Source: an uncultured Chloroflexota bacterium (GTDB taxonomy: Bacteria; Chloroflexota; Anaerolineae; Aggregatilineales; Phototrophicaceae). Taken from it: a stretch of 9,133 nt of DNA. The translations under genes were made by a program, and so were the position numbers. Shown here piece by piece: positions 1 to 4,906 of this stretch. Under the pieces are notes generated by a model. The model was not told where the DNA came from and ran no database searches. It saw only the letters and a list, made by a program, of their open reading frames with translations. The stretch is from the NCBI GenBank assembly GCA_903904765.1, contig CAIVEA010000477.1, positions 1 through 9,133 on the forward strand. The letters are read 5' to 3'. How positions within the stretch are numbered: the stretch's first letter is position 1; the number at the start of each line of letters is the position of its first letter.

Positions 1-1105
1 AATCCGGGAACATGCGCTTGAAGTGCTTCATCCACTCGGCCTGCACCTGTTCATCGCTCCAATTGGCAATCGCGTTATCCGGCGCGAGATACTTGGGCAG
101 GTAGACGAGGTGATAACCCTTCACATGCTGCGGGTCAATCAGGTTGGTCGTCTCCACCACCGCCGTGAACGGGATGCTGTCATCGGTGATATTCAGCACG
201 TAGTAAGGCAGCAGGCGCTTCTTGAGGATGAGCAGCGGACACATCACGCCCAGATATTGCTGCTTATTGAGCAGGGCGCGGAAGTCGGCGGGCGCACCCG
301 GAATCAGGCCGCCCAGCGTGGGCGAAGGCAGCGTGCTGATGATAGCATCGTAACGGCGCAGTTCGCCGCCCACGCGCACGCCCACCGCCTGCCCATTTTC
401 GATTACCACTTCCTCGATGGGCGCTTTCAGATGGAACTGCGCCCCCAGCCCTTCGGCCTTGCGTGCCAGCGCCTCGATCAGGGTGTAGTACCCGTTCTCG
501 ATGTAGCACATCATCTCTTTGGAGGTTACGCCCTCGCGGGTTCCCATCATGCGCCGCAACCGCGACCAGATGTAGGTGGCGGGGACGCTTTCGGCAGTGC
601 TGTCGAATTTGGCACGCAGCAGCGGTTTCCACACCTTCTCATACACGCCGCGCCCCCAGAACTTCGCCAGCCACTCCTCTACCGGCACGACATCCATCTT
701 GCGCCAGTCGCTCTCTAACTGCGCGTACACGATTTGCAACCCCAAACGGACGCGCTGGAGGATGTTCAGCGGTGGAAAGCGCATCAAATCCACAGGCGTA
801 TTGAAGTCGTACAGATGACCGTTGTCGTAAAAACCTTGTTTGGTGGCTGTGAAATGGCGCTTGTCCGCGATGCCAGACTCTTCCATTAAACCTTGCATGG
901 AAGTGTCGCTGCTCAAAATGGTGTGGTAGAAGCGGTCAACCCGCGCCCCATCATAGTCCATCGCAGCGGCTAACCCACCCAGATTGTCTCCGCGCTCGTA
1001 GACGGTGATGCCCAACCCGCGCCCCGCCAGCTTATAAGCCAGCGTCACCCCTAGAATGCCGCCGCCGATGATGGCGATCTGGCGTTTTTTCGCTGTTTCG
1101 GTCAC
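1..1105 (-). CDS. FAD-dependent oxidoreductase, amine-oxidase/protoporphyrinogen-oxidase-like (C-terminus beyond window)
   Basis: Seen: 368 codons are present, read from a GTG at 1103-1105 preceded by a strong GAGGGGG ribosome binding site 5 bases upstream; the gene leaves the window at position 1. The N-terminus has a dinucleotide-binding beta-alpha-beta fold: GGGILG at residues 14-19, the ribose-binding Glu37 in VYERG, and the following NLGGL typical of FAD amine oxidases. Known: this superfamily (COG1232-like, related to UDP-galactopyranose mutase) is often named protoporphyrinogen oxidase by default. Inference: the neighbours are a DPM1-like glycosyltransferase and an EmrE-like membrane protein rather than haem genes, so a role in a polyprenol-linked sugar or glycan pathway is more likely than haem synthesis. 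The substrate cannot be read from sequence. A terminator between this gene and the upstream pair suggests its own promoter. The family assignment is firm; the function is not. Confidence 0.85.
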   Translation of the reverse strand, partial: MTETAKKRQIAIIGGGILGVTLAYKLAGRGLGITVYERGDNLGGLAAAMDYDGARVDRFYHTILSSDTSMQGLMEESGIADKRHFTATKQGFYDNGHLYDFNTPVDLMRFPPLNILQRVRLGLQIVYAQLESDWRKMDVVPVEEWLAKFWGRGVYEKVWKPLLRAKFDSTAESVPATYIWSRLRRMMGTREGVTSKEMMCYIENGYYTLIEALARKAEGLGAQFHLKAPIEEVVIENGQAVGVRVGGELRRYDAIISTLPSPTLGGLIPGAPADFRALLNKQQYLGVMCPLLILKKRLLPYYVLNITDDSIPFTAVVETTNLIDPQHVKGYHLVYLPKYLAPDNAIANWSDEQVQAEWMKHFKRMFPD

Positions 1106-1128
1106 AAAATCCCCCTCGTCATACTGAC

Positions 1129-1134
1129 CACCGC
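1129..1134 (-). promoter_or_regulatory. Weak candidate -10 element for the FAD oxidoreductase
   Basis: The minus strand carries GATAAT-like sequence (within TAGGATAATG, roughly 1139-1148) about 35-40 bases before the GTG start at 1105, but no convincing -35 at 16-18 bases. A promoter somewhere in 1106-1177 is expected because a terminator lies just upstream. The exact position is uncertain and the interval given is only approximate. Confidence 0.2.
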
Positions 1135-1177
1135 GCAATACATTATCCTACACATTTCGATTTAGCAGCAGCGCAAC

Positions 1178-1204
1178 AAAAAGAGCAGGTGAAATGACCT
1201 GCCC
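1178..1204 (-). terminator. Rho-independent terminator after the EmrE-like gene
   Basis: Read on the minus strand, GGGCAGGT pairs with ACCTGCTC across a 6-base loop (CATTTC). This gives an 8-bp stem with one G-U pair, followed at once by TTTTTG. It sits 29 bases after the TAA of the EmrE-like gene (1233-1235) and separates it from the FAD oxidoreductase, which reads in the same direction. Confidence 0.85.
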
Positions 1205-1232
1205 CTTTGTGAAACTGCATCGGGTAAAACCG

Positions 1233-1580
1233 TTAGCTCTGGCTGGTAATCAACACGCCAGCGATGATGACCGCCACACCCAGCAAGCGCATCAACGTAA
1301 TCCGTTCGCGGAACAGGAAATACGAACCGATGATGATGCCGATGTAACTCAGGCTGGCAAACGGGTAGACGTAGCTCAACTCGAAATACGAGAGCGCCAT
1401 CAGCCAGCACAACACGCCGCTACCGTAAATCCCTAGCCCGATGATGACCCACGGCGAGGTTATCATGCGGACGATGGTCACGCCGCCCGTCGTCGCCATG
1501 CCGCCCATGCCCCGCTTGAGCATGAGCTGACCGGTAATCCCGAAAATCGTACTGAATGCGACATAAACGAACGGTGACAT
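1233..1580 (-). CDS. EmrE/ArnE-like four-helix membrane protein (putative lipid-carrier-sugar flippase subunit)
   Basis: 115 residues, almost all hydrophobic, with four predicted membrane helices at about residues 3-21, 43-62, 69-90 and 97-113; this is the usual length and topology of the small multidrug resistance/EamA half-size family. The C-terminal stretch with FRERIT before helix 4 and LGVAVIIAGV inside it is typical of the family. Helix 1 carries GQLMLKRG and lacks the acidic residue equivalent to EmrE Glu14, which argues against a proton-coupled drug exporter. Known: ArnE/ArnF-type members flip undecaprenyl-phosphate aminoarabinose. Its ATG follows directly on the TAA of the DPM1-like glycosyltransferase, so the two are very likely translationally coupled. 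Inference: it moves the polyprenyl-phosphate sugar made by that enzyme across the membrane, probably as a homodimer or with an unseen partner. Confidence 0.8.
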   Translation of the reverse strand: MSPFVYVAFSTIFGITGQLMLKRGMGGMATTGGVTIVRMITSPWVIIGLGIYGSGVLCWLMALSYFELSYVYPFASLSYIGIIIGSYFLFRERITLMRLLGVAVIIAGVLITSQS

Positions 1581-2339
1581 TTACGACGGTTCTCCTACCA
1601 GCGGCTTACGATGCGATCTGGGCGAGCCGAAGATGGCTTCTTTCAGCAGGCGCGTCTGGAACTTCAGGTGTTGCTTCGTGACACGCGCAATCTTGATGCT
1701 GGACTGCCCGAAGGTGCGAACGTGCAGCGTGGTCGGAAACTCGGTCACGCGGTAGCCGGCCTTGAGCGCGTACACCAGCAGTTCCGTTCCGGCGAGGAAA
1801 CCATCGCTCTCAAACGAGATGTTCTCGATCACTTGCCGCTTGTAGCCACGATACAGCGCCGTCCATGTGTGGATGCGCCAGCTAATGAGCAGGCGGTACA
1901 GCAATGACGCGCCAAAGCTGAAGATCAGGCGGTAGCCGGGAACGCCTTCCACATGCCCGTTGGGATGATACGGCGAGGCGGTCACGATGTCGGCATCGTC
2001 CACCGTCATCCGGCTGAGCAACTGCGGGATGGTCGTCACCGGGTACGTGCCGTCAAAATCGGTGGTGACGATGATATCGCCGGTGGCGTTCTGGAAGCCA
2101 GTGCGGATGGCCGCGCCCAACCCCTTGTTGGTCTCGTGCGAAACCACGCGCACTTTCGGATCATCCTTAAATTCAGCTTGCAGAAGCGCGGCGGTGTCGT
2201 CTTTGCTGCCATCGTTGACGAATACCACTTCTACATCATGCTTCATCCGCAGGTATTCCAGCACACTGCGAACTGCTGTGGCGGTCTGTGCAACCCCTTC
2301 GGACTCGTTGTAAGCGGGGATAACCAGTGAAAGTTTCAT
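1581..2339 (-). CDS. Family 2 glycosyltransferase, DPM1/ArnC-like (polyprenyl-phosphate sugar synthase)
   Basis: 252 residues with a GT-A fold: LVIPAYNE at residues 5-12, FVNDGSKDDT at 40-49, a DFD nucleotide/metal-binding motif at 94-96, and GTEL at 184-187 near the expected acceptor/catalytic region. There is no C-terminal membrane segment, so it resembles soluble or peripheral DPM1-type enzymes rather than ArnC/GtrB with two helices. Start: an upstream in-frame TTG at 2351 and ATGs at 2342 and 2339 are possible. The last is chosen because GAGG in TTGAGGTGC lies 6 bases before it, and the protein then begins MKLSLVIPAYNE like its relatives. Known family reaction: transfer of a sugar from a nucleotide donor to a polyprenyl phosphate at the inner membrane face. 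The directly abutting EmrE-like gene supports that role; the sugar is unknown. Confidence 0.88.
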   Translation of the reverse strand: MKLSLVIPAYNESEGVAQTATAVRSVLEYLRMKHDVEVVFVNDGSKDDTAALLQAEFKDDPKVRVVSHETNKGLGAAIRTGFQNATGDIIVTTDFDGTYPVTTIPQLLSRMTVDDADIVTASPYHPNGHVEGVPGYRLIFSFGASLLYRLLISWRIHTWTALYRGYKRQVIENISFESDGFLAGTELLVYALKAGYRVTEFPTTLHVRTFGQSSIKIARVTKQHLKFQTRLLKEAIFGSPRSHRKPLVGEPS

Positions 2340-2378
2340 CATGCACCTCAATGTGAATGCAACGTGATAAGTGCGATG

Positions 2379-2394
2379 TTGGGAATATACCCAA
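2379..2394. promoter_or_regulatory. Palindrome over candidate -10 of the glycosyltransferase operon
   Basis: TTGGG and CCCAA arms flank AATATA, giving a near-perfect 16-bp palindrome. On the minus strand its centre reads TATATT, a plausible -10 hexamer about 45 bases before the glycosyltransferase start; no good -35 is visible. The site could be an operator covering the promoter. Inference only. Confidence 0.35.
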
Positions 2395-2443
2395 ACAATA
2401 AAAGTGATGCCTTGCTCGTTCCTAACAACCTGTTTTCATACGC

Positions 2444-2463
2444 CTTGCAATACAGATTGCAAG
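2444..2463. promoter_or_regulatory. 20-bp perfect palindrome in the divergent intergenic region
   Basis: CTTGCAAT, a 4-base spacer ACAG, and ATTGCAAG form a perfect 8-bp inverted repeat. It lies between the minus-strand glycosyltransferase (start 2339) and the plus-strand secreted protein (start 2594). Size and symmetry fit a dimeric transcription-factor site; no regulator gene is next to it. A role at either promoter is inferred. Confidence 0.4.
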
Positions 2464-2593
2464 CTTTCAAGCCATGAGCCAAAACTTAAATTCCGAAAAA
2501 TGTAAACCTTAACGATTCAAAACTAAACACCAATTTACAATCAACTATATCGCTGAAGTTTACATTGCATGAAAGTGCAGGAGGTTTTAGGTT

Positions 2594-3214
2594 ATGCGTA
2601 GAGTAGTACAAACACTCGTGGTCATGATGGTTATGCTGGCGGTGGTCGGCGTAGTTTCGGCGGATACGCGCATCAACCCTGCGGCGAATCACATCGGTGG
2701 CGACACCTTGTTTTGCGGGGCGCGGGGCTGCGAACTGCTGAACCTGCATGGTGTTTCGCTCGGTCTGTGGCCGCAGGCTGATATTGACGCGGCGATTGCG
2801 GCCTCCGATGCTTCCGGCGACAATTCGCAGGTGGCAGGCGAAGTGCAGGGGACGTATGGTGCGGTGCAGTTGTATGTGGTGTTCATCGGTGCGGATACCA
2901 ACGAAAAGCAGTTGTGTCTGTACGGGCATGATGAATACAACAAGGAAAACAATTTCTGCTTCAAGCGGCAGGCAAGCGGCGATTACAACGGTGTTCCGTC
3001 GCCTAGTGTAGCGAACTGCACAATGTGGGTGGCGGGTGTCAATGTGTATGTGCCGGATGGCGCATCGGAGGTGTCGTCCTTCGGTCAATATCCATCCAAT
3101 TTCGGGGTGATTGTGGAAGTTCGTCCGTCGTCTGGTACGGTGATCGTCGAACTGAAAAAGACAGGACATCTGGTCGAAGCGGGTTGCGATCAGATTTGGG
3201 GTGGTGTCAACTAA
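2594..3214 (+). CDS. Secreted six-cysteine protein of unknown family
   Basis: 206 residues. The start is supported by AGGAGG 9 bases upstream. A classic signal peptide is visible: MRR, a hydrophobic core at residues 7-20, and a VSA cleavage site after Ala23. The mature part has exactly six cysteines (41, 46, 108, 122, 142, 198), an even number that suggests three disulfides in an extracytoplasmic protein. No transmembrane segment follows the signal peptide and there is no lipobox. The rest is rich in Gly, Val and Asp, with alternating hydrophobic stretches such as VQLYVVFIG and VIVEV that suggest beta strands. I do not recognise a family, and no catalytic motif stands out. It is divergently oriented from the glycan unit and is followed by a GC-rich hairpin, so it is probably monocistronic. 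Existence as a gene is well supported; function is unknown. Confidence 0.8.
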   Translation: MRRVVQTLVVMMVMLAVVGVVSADTRINPAANHIGGDTLFCGARGCELLNLHGVSLGLWPQADIDAAIAASDASGDNSQVAGEVQGTYGAVQLYVVFIGADTNEKQLCLYGHDEYNKENNFCFKRQASGDYNGVPSPSVANCTMWVAGVNVYVPDGASEVSSFGQYPSNFGVIVEVRPSSGTVIVELKKTGHLVEAGCDQIWGGVN

Positions 3215-3240
3215 GCCATTCGCAGCGCATCTATATCACA

Positions 3241-3261
3241 GGGTGGGGACATTCCCCGCCC
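3241..3261 (+). terminator. GC-rich hairpin after the six-cysteine protein gene
   Basis: GGGTGGGG pairs with CCCCGCCC (8 bp with one T-G wobble) across a 5-base ACATT loop, 26 bases after the TAA at 3212-3214. The wobble pairs only in the plus-strand transcript, favouring that direction. The following T-tract is poor (AAGTTTGGCATTTT), so it may be a weak or processing hairpin. Confidence 0.55.
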
Positions 3262-3285
3262 CAAGTTTGGCATTTTCCGCAAATG

Positions 3286-3341
3286 AAAAGACCTTTGGTC
3301 AAAGCGTGCATGAGCAAAAGCAAGCCAACCAGAGGTCTTTC
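3286..3341. repeat. 14-bp inverted repeat with 28-base loop
   Basis: AAAAGACCTTTGGT (3286-3299) faces ACCAGAGGTCTTTC (3328-3341): 12 of 14 positions are complementary in DNA, and 13 consecutive pairs form in plus-strand RNA counting one U-G. It lies in the 218-bp gap between two convergent genes. The 28-base loop is long for a terminator, although on the minus strand the far arm runs into CTTTTCATTT and might help end the dehydrogenase transcript. It could also be the remnant of a small mobile element. No gene is supported in 3215-3432. Confidence 0.5.
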
Positions 3342-3432
3342 TACGTCAACGATCCCCCATTACTTGAGAACCTGTTTTAATGGCTCGGTGAGCAACGCGG
3401 GATCGGTCAGCAGCAGATGTTGAGACCAGAGA

Positions 3433-4746
3433 CTACAGCAACACCACGCGGGCGCGGCCTTTGCGCGGCGGGGTGACATGGCGGGTATCCACTACCAACC
3501 GCGCATGATCCAGCACATGCTGATAATCCATGTTGCTGTGGTCGGTGACAATCACCACGCAGTCGGCGCTTTCGATCAGCCCATCGCTGTAGGGGGTGCT
3601 GTGCATGATCTGGTTATGTTCCAACCGCACCTGCGGGATGTACGGGTCATGGTAGACGACCTGCGCGCCCTTTTCTTCCAACAGGCCGAGGATGTCCAGC
3701 GCGGGGCTTTCGCGCACATCGTTCACATCGCGCTTGTAGGCCACGCCCAGCACCACCACCTTTGAACCACGCACCGATTTGCTATCATCGTTCAGCGCGT
3801 CCGCCACCTTGTCCACCACATACAGCGGCATGGAGGTGTTGATCTCGCTGGCAAGTTCGATGAAGCGGGCATTGTAGTTGAGCGTCTTGAGCTTCCAACT
3901 CAGGTACAGCGGGTCAATCGGGATGCAGTGACCACCCAAGCCCGGCCCCGGATAGAACGGCATGAAACCGAAGGGCTTGCTGGCGGCGGCTTGGATCACT
4001 TCCCACACATCCACGCCCAGCCGATCGCACATGATCGCCATTTCGTTCACAAGACCGATATTCACGGCGCGAAAGGTATTTTCGAGCAGTTTGACCATCT
4101 CTGCCGAGGTGGGCGACGTGACCGGTATCACGTTATCCACCGCCGACTGGTACAGCGCCACCGTCACTTCGGTGCAGGCGGGGGTTACGCCACCCACCAC
4201 CTTCGGCGTGTTGCGAACGCCAAAGCGCGGGTTGCCCGGATCAATGCGTTCCGGCGAGAACGATACAAACACATTTTCGCCCACCGTGAAGCCAGCTTCG
4301 GACAGGCGTGGGACGATGAGTTCTTCGGTCGTGCCGGGGTAGGTGGTGCTTTCCAGCACGACCAGCTAACCGGCATGGCATACCTGCGCGATGGCCTCCA
4401 CCGAATTGACGACATACGACATATCAGGGTCTTTGGTCTTGGTCAGCGGCGTGGGGACGCAAATGCTGACGGTATCCACATCGCGCAGATCGGCATAGTC
4501 GGTGGTGGCATGGAACTTGCCATTGGCGACCAGCGGTTTCAGGCGTTCGGTGGGGATGTCCATGATGTAGCTCTCGCCGCGATTGAGCGACTCGACCTTC
4601 TCGCGGGACACGTCGAGGCCGATCACCGTGAATCCCGCTTCGGCAAATTCGACGGCCAGCGGCAGGCCGACATAGCCCAACCCGACGATACTCACGCGGG
4701 CTTCGCGCCGATTCAGGCGATCAAGCAGTGTTTGTTGAATGGTCAT
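3433..4746 (-). pseudogene. Nucleotide-sugar dehydrogenase (UDP-glucose/GDP-mannose dehydrogenase family) interrupted by an in-frame amber codon
   Basis: Read through, this is a full-length enzyme of 437 positions, normal for the family that oxidises UDP-sugars (for example to UDP-hexuronate or UDP-N-acetylhexosaminuronate) with NAD. N-terminal Rossmann motif GLGYVGLP at 22-29; the central domain has Lys219 and Asn223 in EMVKLLENTFR; catalytic Cys274 in GGHCIPIDP; the C-terminal UDP-binding domain has GVAYKRDVNDVRESP. Codon 127, at 4366-4368, is TAG between HAG and LVVLESTTYPG, where relatives usually have Gln or Asp; CAG to TAG is a single transition. The frame is the same on both sides and no other lesion is seen, so this is a very recent nonsense mutation, a sequencing/assembly error, or readthrough. 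A GTG at 4359 could restart the second half. Start: ATG at 4746 has GAGGA 11 bases upstream; an in-frame ATG at 4764 has none. The normal stop is also TAG. It probably supplies an activated sugar acid for envelope polysaccharide. Confidence 0.9.
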
Positions 4747-4784
4747 AGGCGATTTTATCCTCATTCGGAAACAGACCGCCGAGC

Positions 4785-4813
4785 ATTATAAACCCGCATT
4801 CTAATGCCCTCAA
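4785..4813 (-). promoter_or_regulatory. Sigma-70-type promoter of the nucleotide-sugar dehydrogenase
   Basis: On the minus strand, TTGAGG (4808-4813), a 17-base spacer and a perfect TATAAT (4785-4790) lie about 40 bases before the ATG at 4746. The predicted transcript start near 4778 leaves room for the GAGGA ribosome binding site. The -35 and spacer lie inside the inverted repeat at 4790-4848. Confidence 0.7.
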
Positions 4814-4848
4814 GCGTTGAAGAATACTCAAGGGAAGAATACGGGTTT
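4790..4848. repeat. 59-bp imperfect inverted repeat with internal direct repeats over the dehydrogenase promoter
   Basis: Left arm AAACCCG-C-ATTCT-AATG-CCCT (4790-4810) faces AGGG-A-AGAAT-A-CGGGTTT (4831-4848): blocks of 7, 5 and 4 perfect pairs, one mismatch and one asymmetric bulge. Two direct repeats sit inside: GAAGAATAC at 4819-4827 and 4834-4842, and CTCAAG at 4809-4814 and 4827-4832. The right side on the minus strand contains the promoter -35 and spacer, so the structure may be an operator or attenuating fold. It is upstream of the predicted transcript start and would be in RNA only if transcription enters from the neighbouring gene. Confidence 0.6.
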
Positions 4849-4862
4849 GTAGATGAGGATAG

Positions 4863-4901
4863 ACATCCCCCGCCCGTGTCAGAAGTCAGGGCGGGGGATG
4901 T
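4863..4901 (-). terminator. Perfect 13-bp hairpin after the duplicated-module protein gene
   Basis: ACATCCCCCGCCC (4863-4875) and GGGCGGGGGATGT (4889-4901) are perfectly complementary with a 13-base loop. The hairpin begins 5 bases after the TAA at 4907-4909 on the minus strand. There is no T-tract after it on that strand, so it is either a non-canonical terminator or a 3'-end stabilising hairpin. Confidence 0.6.
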
Positions 4902-4906
4902 TGTAT

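Noticed and set aside
23..718. Plus-strand open frame opposite the FAD oxidoreductase
   Set aside because: The minus-strand frame has the FAD-binding motif and a strong ribosome binding site; this one is His/Arg-rich noise.
2340..2351. Longer start (TTG at 2351) for the glycosyltransferase
   Set aside because: The TTG lies within the ribosome binding site itself (TTGAGGTG); the ATG at 2339 is correctly spaced from it.
2486..3169. Minus-strand frame opposite the six-cysteine protein
   Set aside because: Arg/His-rich, no ribosome binding site, whereas the plus strand has AGGAGG and a signal peptide.
3025..3423. Plus-strand frame running past the end of the six-cysteine gene
   Set aside because: Starts inside a real gene in another frame and crosses a terminator-like hairpin; no coherent domain.
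4366..4368. Genome-wide recoding of TAG as an amino acid
   Set aside because: The same gene terminates at a TAG at the expected C-terminus, and no other internal TAG interrupts a gene in the window.
3928..4791. Long plus-strand open frame opposite the nucleotide-sugar dehydrogenase
   Set aside because: It is His/Arg/Gly-rich with no motif and is antisense to a clearly conserved enzyme; GC-rich third positions on the other strand explain it.
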